Positions 34,388 through 47,760 of a DNA stretch of 64,000 bases are shown piece by piece (the stretch's first letter is position 1; every line of letters starts with the position of its first letter). The stretch covers positions 38,141,718 through 38,205,717 of the forward strand of contig NC_041021.1 of the NCBI RefSeq assembly GCF_004193775.1, in the 5' to 3' direction. Made by a program: the position numbers and the translations under genes. This DNA comes from Glycine soja (lineage: Eukaryota; Streptophyta; Magnoliopsida; Fabales; Fabaceae). Below the pieces are notes generated by a model that was not told the origin of the DNA, did not search any database, and saw nothing but the letters and a program-made list of their open reading frames with translations.

Positions 34388-34709
34388 TAGAGTTTGCAAA
34401 ATGGGTTGAGCCTGACCTGTTAGCTCATATCGAGCCCAAAAAATGGGTCAATCTAGTCCAGTCTGATGGGTTAGGTTGGATTCAAGAATTAAAGGTCCAA
34501 AATCAACAAAGCCTATTTTGGCCCACCATTATTTTAAATATATATAACATTAGACAAAAAAAAGTTAAATGAGTCAATTTAATCTTGTTTGAAGAGCTAT
34601 TGGACTACAAAAATACATTCCATAAAATTTTTTGGATCAAATTGAATCATTTTTTCACACTTGATCCAAGGGATTGGACCATGTGTGGAGACTCATTTTG
34701 TCAACTCTA
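34388..34709. mobile_element. 322-bp hAT-type MITE
   Basis: Left end TAGAGTTTGCAAAATGGGT; right end, read inward on the minus strand, TAGAGTTGACAAAATGAGT, so the inverted repeat is ~16/19. Flanks are ATTATAAT (34380-34387) and ATTTTAAT (34710-34717), an 8-bp target duplication with one mismatch. Its ends resemble those of the hAT at 31882-33499, so it may be a deletion derivative mobilised by the same transposase. Older than that copy judging by divergence. Confidence 0.82.
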
Positions 34710-34717
34710 ATTTTAAT

Positions 34718-37700
34718 TTAAACTGAGTGAGCTAGTTTCACCCCAATTTCATATTCATTTACAATTTTCCATAATTTATATGTCCGTAAATGTGGGTTTC
34801 GACCAACAAACGCATTAAGACTATATAAGCCCAACCTAATACCCGACAACTCAGGGGTAGGGTCCATTTCTATATATTGTTTTTTTTAGTTTGTATATAG
34901 TAGATAGATTGAGTCCTCTAGGACCTGTATTCATCCCCAAAGAATTGAACTATCGAAGTGTCAAAAGGTATTTCCCCCCATTAATATGCTAGATCTTTAG
35001 CTCCTACAATTACAACATTTTGACCCCAAATAACAAAACAGAATTTGACCTTTTTCAATACATAGCCATGTACGTGAGGGATGCGTTTGGATTGTAGTTA
35101 GTAAGAGGACAGGAGAGAAACTCATGAGAAAAGACAAGGCTAGTTTTGTGAGAAGAAAATGCCGCTGCAGTTGAAAATCATATTGTCCATCTGATGAAGG
35201 AGACCTTCGTCTTCGTGTAGCAGCATGAACTATGAGTTGTCAATAAAAAGTCTAAAAGAGTCTCACCATAGTCCTTGTCTCCAAATTCTTTTGATTGAAA
35301 TATACGGGTTTCAAATCACATACTTGCAAATGTTATGTCAATTAACTATTTATGTGTGCAATGTGTTGGTACTTGGCGTTTAATAACATCTCTATATATG
35401 TATGATTCTTTCTTCAATGTTTTTATAACTGTTAGTTTTACTTCTTATACTAGTATGTTGCTGACCTAGGAGTAGAATAAAGTTTGTTGTTTGAATTTGA
35501 ATATATATTTTTAAACTAAAAGATATTTTAAAATAGTAGACGGGATTTGTTTTAAAAACTAGCATTATAGTTATTTTGATTGATTGTTTTTGTATCCTGT
35601 GCTTGATTATTTTAAAGACTTAAAGACTAAGCAGAGATCAGTACTGTTATGGATGCAGGCTCTTATCCTTTTATATTACACACCTTAATTCTTTAAGTTT
35701 TTTCATTTGGTTTTTTGTACTTTGGATCTTTGTCTAAAAGAAAAGCAACAAAATAGAAACCAACAAAGAAAACGATGATTGGGACTTCATTACATAAAAT
35801 TTATTTTATTTGTTTTAGGGTCCCTTCTCATTGATCAACCTAAAAATAAATTAACACAGCTTGATTGATCTTAATTAAGATTAATAGCCACATCAGCAAC
35901 ACCATAACATCACCAACTTCCATATGGATTATAAATCTAGAAATTAGGTGTCTGAACCGGAGCTTTGTTGGTCTGTTTATATGCTTGTAATTGGTTTGAC
36001 TACTTAAGGAATAAAATCTTCTTTTTTTTTTAAAAAAAAAAAAGTGTGAGGTCGAAGTGAATTTTACTCTCCCGTGTTTATTTTGTGTATATATATTAAG
36101 GAAACGAGGTCAGATTAAGCATTCGAATTTAAGTAACCTTAGCACTATAATTTATTATTTGTTAATTTGTTTGAATGTAAAACTTCTTGAGTTTCTATTA
36201 ATTAGTTCTATGATTTTTTTTCTTCAAAAAATAAAAGCACATGAATAGTATTGTTTAGAAACTTGCAAGAGATTTGAAAAAAAAAATATTAGATGAGTAA
36301 ACTCATTTTAGGGGATAGATCCGACTAGATATATCATAGCCAAATATCTAACAATAATCTCTCTCCAATTAAAAACAAATAAAAATCTACTATACTATTA
36401 CTCGGTATTTAAAAGATAAGGCGGCTACTATATGAAGTAGTTAGACTAGATGCTTAAAGTTGTAGTAGTCCTGGAATAAACTTGACCCGTATATGACTCA
36501 CAAAATTTGACTTTATGATCTCTAGTAAATATCAATGTCAAAAATCTTAATTCTTTATGGTTAAGCTGTCATTATTTGAAATAATAATAACTTCCCTGAC
36601 ATTTTTATTAATAAAATTTAAAGAAAAGACAGCAAAGCAAAGAAATGGAATAAAAACTGTCTTGAACAAAATGAATTTAAAAAAAAACCTTCATAATAAT
36701 ATTATTAACTATCCCTGTCAAAAGACCTCATAATTCCCGAAAAGCACACATTTCACTTTATTCTATTCTATTCCATGGTAATATCTCAGGAAAAAGGTGA
36801 CAGTGATTTTGTTTCCACAGGATCCACGGTCTAGAATTCAGCTGTCTCTTGGTTTCACTCTGATTATCTAAAAAAATTCCTTTGTGATTTGTTTATCCAT
36901 AGTGGTTGGATTAGGTCCTTTCTTGGGTTTTCTGATTGTGATTTTTCCCACTTTATAATGAGATGACGAAATTACCCTTCATAGTGAGTGATGTAACCTT
37001 TGGGAAGGACCAGGACCAGGACCAGCCAGCCACTGCATGCAACAACAGAAGGGAAGAGAAGAAGGACCTCACTCAACCCAACCCAAGTTGGCCAAACACA
37101 GCACATAGAGTTTCAGAATACTTTTTTGCCTTTTCCATGTCAGTGACCCTAAATGGTAACAGTACAGTACACTCTGCCTCCGCTGAATTTCAGACAAACA
37201 GTGTCATTCACCCCCTCACCCAATCAACTATCAGGTGTTTTGTTTTCCACTTTACAAATCAAAACATCATTATATGTTCCTTTCTTACCCTTGTGAAGTG
37301 TTACTAGCAACTATTTTTTCCCACTTTGAATATAAACAATAAAATTATTTTCAAAATATCATTTCTTTAATAAGATTAAATTTTAATGAAAAATAATTTT
37401 AAAAAATATTTATTTTTAATTGAGACTCATACGCATTTAATAAAAATAATTAATTCCTTAATAAAGATCAAATATGTCTTTTTTTTTTCTTCTTATAATC
37501 GAGTAAGAAGAAATATTATTTCTTTTACACAGTTTAATTACTTTCCATATATTTTTCTTTTACCAAGACTTCTTATTTTAATTTTCTCTCTATTGGTTTT
37601 ACGGTTTGAGAGTTTCATTATTCATTGTCCTTTTTCTTTTCCTTTTGAATTTTGTGTGAGGTCCGGTGGGGTTGGGTGATGAGTGAAAGTTTGTCTGGGA
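34718..37700. other. Intergenic DNA upstream of the IDD gene, no gene seen
   Basis: Moderately AT-rich. Open frames at 36057-36248, 36963-37307 and 37386-37679 are short, without recognisable domains or splice-joined extensions. The sequence around 36800-37250 is less AT-rich and could hold distal promoter elements; nothing specific was identified. Confidence 0.5.
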
Positions 37701-38411
37701 GTGAGTAAGAAGATACGAAATAAGAGATAGAAAGAGAGGGAGAGAGAGAGAGAGAGAGTGGTGTAGCTGTTTCATGCTGCTTTCACACATCCTATGTCGT
37801 TATGTGGCTAAGGATTGGGTCCACCGACCCGTAGGCCTTACCCTCTCTCTTTCTATTCTCTCTCTCATTAATTTTCCATATTGTAAAAAATTTCATTTAT
37901 GACAAGAGAGAAGGGAGCAAAATCTGGAAAAGCTTTTGAAGAGGAAAAAAAGGCTGAGAATAATAAATAAAAAGTAAAGAAAAGAAGGAAGGAAATGGTG
38001 TGTGTATATGTGTTGGTGCATCTGCATGACACCAAATCAGTGAAGAAACTGAGTAATATTACTGCCAGCTCAAATTTCTCATTTATAACAAGCCAGCCTC
38101 AGGAGGAAAATCACATCAAGGAGTACTCATGGAGGAGGGGTTGAGTATTTGCTGTTGCTATTAATTTCTTCTTCTTCTTCTTCAATATCTCTGTCTGTTC
38201 TATCTCCCTCTAGATTTTTCTTTTGCTAGAATTCTCTTCCTTATGAGTTTTTTTCTTTCTGAGATTGGGGATGTGAATTAAAGAGGACTCAAATTGCATG
38301 TGGGTTTTCCAGAATTCTGATACAGTTTTGGGGTTCAAGGAGAAAAAGAACACTCTCTCAGGTGAAGCAGAAGAAGGTTAATTGTTATATATAGGACTTG
38401 CTATAAGAGAT
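37701..38411 (+). promoter_or_regulatory. Proximal promoter and 5' leader of the IDD gene
   Basis: Contains a (GA)n tract ending at 37758, pyrimidine-rich CTCTCTCT stretches (37845-37866), and a (TTC)n tract at 38166-38183 of a kind common in plant 5' leaders. GA repeats can recruit BPC/GAGA-binding proteins in plants (family knowledge; no evidence of binding here). The transcription start was not fixed. Confidence 0.5.
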
Positions 38412-41400
38412 ATGGCGGCATCATCTTCCTCAGCGTCGCTCTTTGGATTTAGAGAAGAGGATCAGAATCAGATGAAGCAACAACATTCCCTGACACCATC
38501 TTCATCAACAACACCAGCTGCACCCCCACCCCAGAAGAAAAAGAGAAACCAACCTGGAACACCATGCAAGTATCTTAATTTTTTATTATCAGAAATTAAG
38601 ATCTAATCTCTAAATCGTTTCCTATATCAATGACTTCTATAGATTTTATCTATTTTCATTCCACAATTTGTTTTTGGTTAGCTACCTACCTTTCTTTTTT
38701 CATTTGGTATATGTGAATTAATTCTCTAGGGAACCCTAATTTCAAAACAAATTTTATTAAAATGGACTGAAATTAAATGGGTATGTATGCCTTTGGAAAT
38801 CTTTGTCTTGAAGCTTTCTCAATTTGATTTCCAGTCTTTTTATTTTTTAATTATAGCTTGTGTAGTGAATTAATTAATTTTTCTAATTAATAATTAGTTT
38901 TTGTTTGGCATTTTTCCATGGTAACAGATCCAGATGCGGAGGTGATAGCACTATCTCCCAAGACCCTAATGGCAACAAACAGGTTTATATGTGAGGTGTG
39001 CAACAAAGGGTTCCAAAGAGAGCAAAACCTACAGCTACACAGAAGAGGACACAACCTGCCTTGGAAGCTTAAGCAGAAGACTACAAAAGAGCCAAAGAGA
39101 AAGGTTTATCTGTGTCCTGAGCCCACATGCGTTCACCATGACCCTTCAAGGGCTCTTGGAGACCTCACAGGGATTAAGAAACACTACTCTCGCAAACACG
39201 GTGAGAAGAAGTGGAAGTGTGACAAGTGCTCCAAGAAGTATGCTGTTCAATCTGATTGGAAAGCCCATTCTAAGACTTGTGGCACCAGAGAATATAGATG
39301 TGACTGTGGCACCCTCTTCTCCAGGTAACACTAACACTAAAATGCGTGCAATTCATATATTATATATAATATTGCTATATATTGTTGCTTGTTACCCTTT
39401 TTCCAAACACTAAGCTTTTTTACTTATTATGCAAAATTTAGCCATAAACACAAGAAGGAAAACACTGTTTTTGGTTTTGGCTTGTTTGGGGTTGGCTTAA
39501 GGGTTTATATTAGATTCTTCTTGTTCAAGACATAATATATAGGTATACAGTGGGATGCTATAGTGAGGAAAAGGGCTTAGATGCTTTTTCTTTTATCTAG
39601 TAGTGAGTCTGGTTTCCTTAGCAATTTGATTGATTAAGATTCTTCTGTCGACTCGGTTGGTTCCTTCTCACTCGTATGGTTTCCTTTGTCATCTTCCCTT
39701 TCTATTGGTACCAAGTGAAATGGAAGGAAACATCCCCCCACGTGAATCTTCTCTCCAAACAGCCTTGGTCATAGGGCTTTCAGAACAAACACACGGAGGA
39801 ACAGCACCCTCTCTCATCAAAAGGCATAAAGCTAATGGAAAAAAACTCTTGCTTTCCAATTTTACCTCGGAAACAACGCTGTTTTTTTCTCCCATATATA
39901 TATATTTCTTTTCTTTTCTTTTGTATTCTCGTGTTGCTATGCCATGAAGAAGAGAGAGAGAGAGTATGTGTGTAAGTGTTTGTGTGTGATATGTTGTGAC
40001 CAGCTTTGTTTTCTTCTGGGTTGGCTAGATGCATGTGTTCAGTACTGTGCTCTTGCAGGTTCTCCTTTTCATGATAACGCTATGGCCTAATCAAGTATCC
40101 AACTTTCTCTCTCTCTTCTTTCTCTGTTTTGATGTATGTAATGCAGATAGTACCACTACTATTTTTCTTTTCCTTCCATATGATTTGAAGTTTAATTTGG
40201 TGGGAGCGAGAGGTCATGCTGAATTCAGATCAGAGATGTGCAGTACCTAATAAATGTTAATGATTAACACAAAGTGGGCACAACCTTGTTGACAAATTTG
40301 ATAGCATTGGAGTCAAACTAAGTCCAGTTTGAGCACAATCCCACAATCATGGTTGTTGATTGTTCAGCTTTTTCTCTACTCTCAAAAACATTGAATACAC
40401 ATTCTTCGGTTCCATTTATTGAACACCCAGATCAGACCCTGAAGTCCTTGAATTGACACTGCACTTCATAATTGATTGGTTAATCTTTTTATCAAGTGCT
40501 CGTGAAATTATTCCACCTACTTGTTGTGTACCCTTTTTGGAAATTTTTAGTTATCTTCTCATTCGCTTTGTAGAGTTATCATATTATTACTTTTTCTAAT
40601 TACTCGTTTCATAAATACACGCAAGTGTTTGTCCTCGGGTCCATTAAAGCTTTTATTCTTTTATTTGTATGTTAAACAATTTTTTAAGTGATTTTGTGAT
40701 TAAGATTTAATTTTATTGTCTTTAACTTGGAAAAGCCAAGTCCTAATTCTAGTAATCCATGTATGCTTAAGATACGTAACAGCTTCAAATTAATATCATT
40801 GTTATAGTGTTTCTGAAGTGAACTATTTTCTATAACTTATTATTTTAAAATTTTAAACTAAGCTTAAAAATCTTCTATTAAGAATTTCCTCCCTCTCTTT
40901 ATATGTGTGGTAATAATAATAAAAAATTATTAGCTCCTGCATATACACTCAGTTGAGACAATTTAATGTTTTTATTAATTTTCTACTCAAAAAAATATTT
41001 TTTATTATCTGCAAATTTATGCCGAATAACTTTTAAGTTGTAAGTTTCAACCACTATATAAAAAGAAATTATATGCCATTCAGATTTTATTTTTCTTTTT
41101 TTAATCCTCTGAAGATTATTTTTCATTCATTCAATTAGTATATTATCTCATAAGTAATGAAAAGATCCGAAACTACTAAATGGTCATATTTTTGGTCACT
41201 TTTTATGTGACAAATAGTCAAAATTTCAATTTACACAAAAGAATTAATAAAATTTAATTATGTATCTTGATCATAACTATAGCAATGTAAAACCATGTAA
41301 TATTTCTTCATAATAACTCATAAGTAACACTTACACTTCCAAGTGAATATTGAAAACTAATTAGATCTAATAACATGAAACATAAATTAAAGAATATTTT

Positions 41401-42720
41401 TGTTCAGTTATACTTATTAACTAATTAAAATTTATCTGAATATAACTTTTGAAGTTATTATTATCAAATTCAACAATCTTATCATAAGAATTAGTTAGTG
41501 ATTTGCCTAAGAACAAGTATCTGATTAATTAACTAATTATTTGGAATGTACGTGATGAGTGCAGGCGTGACAGTTTCATCACCCACAGGGCCTTCTGCGA
41601 TGCACTGGCTCAAGAGAGTGCAAGACAGCCACCTAGCCTTAGCGGCGGAGGAATTGGCAGTCATCTGTACGGAAGCACCACCAACATGGCCTTAAACCTA
41701 TCTCAGGTCGGTTCTCAAATCTCAACCATGCAAGACCCTAACGCCCAGCCCACCGAGCTCCTCCGCCTGGGCGCCGCCTCCGGTCGAACCGGCCAGTTCG
41801 ACCACATCCTCGGTTCACCCTTCCGACCGTCGAACCAACAACAACAACAACAACCTTTCTTCATGTCCTCCGAACCCAACCAAACCTACCACCACCCCGA
41901 CCAAAACAAACCCTTCCAACAAGGGTTAATGCAGTTGTCTGATCACCTTAACAACAACAGCCACCACAATAATTCACCCTTCAGCCTTCCCTTTCTCTCC
42001 AACAACACAAGCAACGCTTCGTTCTCTGAACACTTCAACAATGCCAATGGAGGAGGAGGCAACAACAACAACAACAACAACAACAACAACGAGGGCACTA
42101 ACTACTTCGCAACTTCAAGTGCACCTTCTCTCTTCAGCAACAGTGTCAATGCCAGTGCCTTATCTCACATGTCCGCAACTGCACTGCTTCAGAAAGCAGC
42201 ACAAATGGGTGCAACTACGAGCAACGGCGGCACCGCTTCGCTGTTGAAAAGCTTCGGAAGCGCGTCCTCCAGCAGCGGCGGCGGCTCGAAACTGGTGAAT
42301 GCTGCAAACTACGTCAGTGGCATGTTCGGAGGGAATAATCACGTGAACGAACAGAGTAACAGTAACCTCCAAAACCTGGTGAACTCGTTCGCTGTTGGTG
42401 GAAACTCTTCCATTTTCGAAGATGGGTTTGAAGCATATGAACATAGTAACAATAACAGTAATAGGGACCCAAAAGTGCACGCAATGAGTGGAAGTAGCAG
42501 CAGCATTGGAGGGTCTGATAGGCTCACCCGCGATTTTCTGGGTGTTGGTCAGATAGTGAGGGGAATGAGTGGGAGTGGAGGAGTTGCGCAGAGAGAACAA
42601 CAGCAGCAACATGGCTTCAACTTGAGTTCTTTGGAGGCAGAAAGATATAATAATAATAGCAATAATGCTGCGCCGTCATCAGGGCAAGCTTTTGGAGGTG
42701 GTGGAGGGAATTTTCAGTGA
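38412..42720 (+). CDS. INDETERMINATE DOMAIN (IDD) C2H2 zinc-finger transcription factor, 568 aa
   Basis: A nuclear DNA-binding regulator of the plant IDD family, whose members act in root patterning, gibberellin and sugar signalling. Exons: 38412-38565, 38928-39324, 41565-42720; 1707 nt in frame. The basic motif KKKRNQPGTP precedes the ID domain. Fingers: CEVCNKGFQREQNLQLHRRGH (C2H2), CPEPTCVHHDP...HYSRKH (C2H2), CDKCSKKYAVQSDWKAHSKTC (C2HC) and CDCGTLFSRRDSFITHRAFC (C2HC). C-terminal IDD motifs MSATALLQKAAQMG and LTRDFLGVG are present. Exon 3 adds Gln and Asn runs (QQQQQQ; 11 Asn), Ser/Gly-rich low complexity. Intron 1 needs a GC donor (GCAAGT at 38566) to give GTPYPDAEV. ATG 38412 is chosen as the family start (MAA-S-rich); an in-frame ATG at 38382 is less likely. 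No break; looks functional. Which IDD member it is was not resolved. Confidence 0.93.
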
Positions 42721-43943
42721 TGAGAAAACTTATTCTCCATCATGCCAACAAGGTACAAAGGTACGTCGTCAACTCAAAAACAATATACTATTAATTAATG
42801 GCATGTTAGGGGAATGATTATTCTTATGATTCAAAAAGAGTTTCCTACATCGAGGTGATTAGTTTTTTTTCTTCTTTTAATGGTTTTAATATGAGTTGTT
42901 TTATTCTTCCATTCAATTTTTTTTCAACTCACTTTCATCGTATTTTTCAACGCATCATTGTCATATTTATCATACTAGATTCTTTTTTCTTCTACCTATA
43001 TGTACGTCTAAAAATGAGGTGTGGTGTGGGTTTATTATTACTTTTTTAGCATTAATAAGTATGCACTTCATTTTAGGGTTGTATGAATGAAAAAGTTTGA
43101 GGGGAAAAATACAGAAAGAGAAGGAAAAAAAGTGATAGAAAATATTGGTAAAAATAAAAACAAAATAAAATGAAAGTGAAATAGAAGAGATGAGAATGTG
43201 TATTAACTAAGTGTTTTGTTTTTCTTCTTATTTTATTGGTCTTGGTCCATGTGTTAGAAAGATGCTATACCTTTTTAAAAAAGAAAAGTCAGTGTGTTCA
43301 GAAAAGGAGTGTGTGCTCTGACAAGTTGTCTTGCATGGGGCGGAAAGCGACGTTCTGCAGTACTTTGTTTCTTCTCTTGTCTTCTCGTTTTCATTTTCTT
43401 TCATTTTTGGATATATTTTGGGTTGGCACAGTCACGAGTGCCAAACTGGTGGAGGGTGACTGAACTAATACAATACCTGCTCTTATCAACATGTCTTTGT
43501 CACGTCATATATGTAATTATAATAAGATATTTTTTTAATATAGTCTGTTTTAAACGCTTGCAGAGAATGTTTGATATGGACAAATTTCAAATACTTAACT
43601 TTATCTATAACTTTATGATAAAGAATAAATGTCTTATTGTTATTAAATTAAATTACGATAATGTTGTGATTCATTCGTTCTGTTTATTGTATTTTTTTTT
43701 TTTCAAAAAAGTTTTGGGCAAATGGTTAGTTGATGCATGATAGTATATGTTTGAAGATTTAAGTTAGTAGTCACATGATTATTTTAAAAAATTATACTTA
43801 AATAAGTCATGCATATTTATTTTTAATTTAATCATTCAAATATTATTTAATTGTTTATATTTATTATTATATATTCTTACATTAAAAAGAGTTCAATTAT
43901 ATTAAAATGAAGTTAGTTTACTTTTCTAACGTAAGTTATTCAC

Positions 43944-43997
<54 letters not shown>

Positions 43998-44900
43998 AAT
44001 TTGAAACAATTGATTTTAACAACTATAAACAACTGAAGCCATCAAATTAAATAGAATAAAAAAAAACGTTGCAAAACTACTTTAATTTTAATAATCTTTC
44101 ATAAAACTATTGATATTTATTCATTTCACTATCGAAATAAAAAGTGTCCTCTCACAGTATTGTTTTAATTTTTTCTTCATCAGTTTGAGACTATGTTGTT
44201 GTTAGAACTTAGAAGATATAAGTCTATTCTGTTTGTCTCGCTATATATAGGCCAACTCGAATTAGGTGGTGCTCTACTTTAGCTAAGTAATTAATTAACT
44301 TGCAAATGTTTGGAATCATCTTTTCAGTTTCAGCAACAATAAAATTCAAAATTATTTATGGTTTGGCTGTTTTGCAGGGATTTCAACTTGTTCCATTGAA
44401 ACTTGACTGTCCAGCTCATCTAATTAAGGCATTTTTAAGTGCAGCATTAGGGAAGCATATGTGAAGTTTCTGCAGTTTACTAATAGCGCAAGCAAATTAG
44501 GCTTCAAAATTAGGGTTCTTCAACTCCGTTACAACTTTCAGTTTTTTCTTTCCCTACCTTTCTATAAGTTTATTCGGTTTATAAACAAACTAGCTTCAAG
44601 ATTTTCATGGTTTAATTTAATAGATTTTGTTATTGGACAATGCATTACTTATATTTAAATTTGACTGCCAGAGATGACTTTGTTCATATATACTTTGGCA
44701 TTTTGTGCATAAATGTGTTTGGACATCTTCAGAGCGGGATGGCCCCGTTATGTCACAACTCACATGCTTTGCGAGCAATGTTTCTAAAGTTAAGTAGATG
44801 ATTATTGAATTGTGGTACAGTACTACTGGTTGAAATGTTGTATATATGGAATATGGAATTGTGACCGAAATATAATGATTAAGTATATTGATACTAAAAG
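42721..44900 (+). other. Likely 3' UTR of the IDD gene with a 1.6-kb UTR intron
   Basis: A good donor AAG|GTACGT lies at 42760/42761, only 40 nt after the stop codon, and a good acceptor TTTTTGCAG-like site (GCTGTTTTGCAG|GGATTT) ends at 44377. The next stretch 44378-44900 is less AT-rich than its surroundings and has no convincing coding frame. This is an inferred spliced 3' UTR. Inside the putative intron is the (AT)n tract at 43947-43995. The 3' end was not determined. Confidence 0.4.
43947..43995. repeat. (AT)n microsatellite, 49 bp
   Basis: Uninterrupted AT dinucleotide repeat, ~24 units. Likely polymorphic in length. Confidence 0.95.
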
Positions 44901-47170
44901 ACAATAAATTAATAATAAAAGGATAAATAATATTTATCTATCAAATATCGCTTGTAAGTTAAAAGAGATTAGAGAGATTCAGATAAACCTGTCAATCTAA
45001 CACACAACCTAATAAAAAAAGTATTTGATTTAAGTACACTAGGGATGGTTTAGATCAAAAGGTATGCGATTTGATTATTATCGGATTACAAATTCAAAAT
45101 ACGTTGATCTCAATAATTTTAAAACATTTTTAATATATATATATATATGAAATTATCCCTCTCTTAAAACTTCTAATTTTAAGTTTGTATTGATAACATG
45201 CATTTAGTTTTAAAAAATTATAAATCTTATCCAACTAAACTTGAATTCAAATAATTCATTTGAACATGATCTCTTGAAACTCGGCATGCCACTCTGCATT
45301 AACTGAAGTAAGGAAATTATTATTATTATTATATTAATACTAATACTAATTAGTACTTCAAAATCCCACCTTAGACATGCTGTATATAAATTAAGAGAAA
45401 AATATATTTATTGCAACTCTCATATATGAGTGAAGCATATACAGAAGCTTACAACATATATTAAAAATAACAGGACGTAGATGATCTTATATATCTTGCT
45501 TACACAGTTATACGTTTTACAGTTTGGCGTTGAATTCCTTTAGGCTAAAAACTGTCCTCTTCTTTTTTTTTTTTATAATAAAAAATATCTTTTCTTGAAT
45601 AGACAGTTCCAATTCGTTGATTTTCCCGTCAGAATTGGAATAATCAAAGTTAATATATGTAGAGGTTCTTAGCCTTGGGTCATTTATTGAATCCATCTAG
45701 GTAGTATACATATTTGGTCTGAAAATCGTCTACCTACGATAACTGACTAGTCTTATGAGTTTTGACCCAAAAAAAAAGGTCTTTTTGAGTCGTATGGCTC
45801 AAACTCTCTTCAGTGTTTTGATTAATTGGCCTTGGGACTGTCCCTCTTATCGCCTGCCATTCTTGAATAGTTGTTTATAATTTGAAAAAAGAAAATGTGT
45901 CTTCGTTAAAACTTAATACACTTTTGTGATATTCTTTAAGTAATAACATTAATTAGGAGCTAGGATGACTATCAAAAACAACTTGGTCTTGTCTTTGCTA
46001 GGTTTTAACTTTCGGGTGCATGCACACGGTCTTTTTACGTCATGTGGCACTATTCTACGTACTTATCGCCTGCAAATATAGTTTTATTAATTGAATACAA
46101 CCCCTTTGTTCCTTTAATAATATTAGACGTTAGTTGAATTTTTAGAAAATACTTAACTAATTTTGCTTTGGTTGAATTTGAATCTATATGTTTTTATAAA
46201 AAATCTGGGTCATTTTTAAAAATTATTCCTGTTCTGTTTTACGCAGAAACCTTTTGGGTAATGGCGCCAACAAATAACAAGGAGATTGAGGCTGAAAGAC
46301 AAAGTTAGTAGTTGGCACTTGACAGCAATAGCAGAAAATTCATCGTGGGGTAGTGGGTGGTGAAGAAAACATGTTGAGAAGTATATTTTTAGATAATGTG
46401 TAATTAAAATAATAATAAAAAATCAATTAAAATAACATTTTTTCCTATATACATAAAAATGGAATTTTACTCACCACAAAGTTCCGTTAGTTTTTTACCC
46501 TAAAACCTAATAACACAAATTCCAGTACTATAAAAAGAAAGTTAAATGAATTTATTACTTTTCTCTCCGCGTAAATGGGGAAGAAAGAAATAAAGAGAAA
46601 GGTGATAAAATGAAAATATAAAAAAATTTAATTGTTTTTTATAAAACAAAATTGGGAATAAAGTTTTTTTTTTTGGGATAAAAAAAGATTCCCCCGGAAT
46701 GAAATGAAAATAGAGGGGAGAAGAGCTGTTTTCAATTTTTTTTGGTTTTAATTTCTTAAAAATTAAATAATTTTTAATAAAATAAAGAATTTAAAATAAT
46801 AAATAATTATATATATTGAGAAAAAATAATAGAGTAAAAAATCATTTGTTGGGATTAAATTTTGTTTTATAGTTACTGTAAAAATATTTTTATATTATTT
46901 ATTTATTTGGAAAGTGGGATTTTTCTGTTTATAGGGCTCTAAATTGATTACTAAATATACCCTTAATTTTTTGCTTCTAGGTTTAGTGTATCGTGAGTAA
47001 CCAAAAGATGTAAAATCACTAAAATTTTTCTTCTGAAATATATTTTTCATCCCGTATAAATATTGAAAAGTTTAAAATATGTGGTAAAACTTTTGGTATG
47101 TTTTTTTAAAATTGAAATGTTTTTTTTTTCGGGACTTAATAAACCTAAGTATATGTCCATTAAAAATTGA
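44901..47170. other. AT-rich intergenic DNA, nothing recognised
   Basis: Frequent stops, A/T homopolymers and short (AT)n at ~45133-45148. No gene or mobile-element boundary identified. Confidence 0.5.
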
Positions 47171-47179
47171 ACACGTGTA

Positions 47180-47760
47180 GTTATATTTCCTGTTTTTCTT
47201 TCCTCCATTCTCTCTCCTTCCACCCCTCCAGAACGGCATCCACTAAATCCTCTCCCCCCCGGTGATGAGGACTTCTCCGTCGCTCTCTCTGCCCTCCGCC
47301 TCCCCTTATCGAAGCACCTCATCCCCTGCCACGGCACCACCACACCTGTGCCACTTTTGTCGCCATCTTAGGAATCCTCACTGCGTCGACCTCAAGTCCC
47401 TAGCGCCGCCACCTTCATCACCGTGAGGTCACCAACCTGCACCCAAACATCACCCCCCCCCCCCCCACACCATTCGCGCGCGCCATCACCACCACAACTT
47501 CGACCCCCACACAACCAACCAGACAAGCACCTTACCCATCTCCTTCGCGTCGCGCCACCACCTGCACCACCTCCTCCACCACCACGCGCTACTACCTGCA
47601 CCAACCAGCACCATCCCAGCGCGCACGAGCCACCCTCGGCGCCGCCCGACTCCAACGCCACCAGATTTGATGGTGGTGTTTGGAGGCGTACAGGGACGGT
47701 TGAGTTTGATAGTGGTGTTTGGTGTTTGATTATGGAGGTGGTTTGTTGGTTTTGATGGGG
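47180..47760. other. GC-rich, C-biased low-complexity island
   Basis: In a region otherwise ~70% A+T or more by eye, this ~580-bp block is dominated by CCACC, CGCC and CCCCC runs. Open frames exist on both strands (47423-47755 plus, Pro/His/Thr-rich; 47392-47661 minus, Gly/Arg-rich), but both are compositional and match no domain I know. It could be a captured coding fragment, a degraded CpG-rich promoter or a repeat. No transposon ends were identified around it. Confidence 0.55.

Noticed and set aside
37386..37790. Open frames upstream of the IDD gene
   Set aside because: Low-complexity (GA/CT repeats) and AT-rich; more likely promoter sequence.
38991..39413. 140-codon plus-strand frame overlapping the IDD zinc-finger exon
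   Set aside because: Shifted frame through the zinc-finger exon; the true frame has all C2H2/C2HC residues and splice phase.
42041..42612. Thr-rich and Leu-rich frames on both strands in IDD exon 3
   Set aside because: Produced by the CAA/AAC repeats of the Gln/Asn-rich coding region; compositional shadows.
47423..47755. Pro/His-rich 110-codon frame as a candidate gene
   Set aside because: Driven by C-rich composition; open frames on both strands, no start context, no splice structure or domain.
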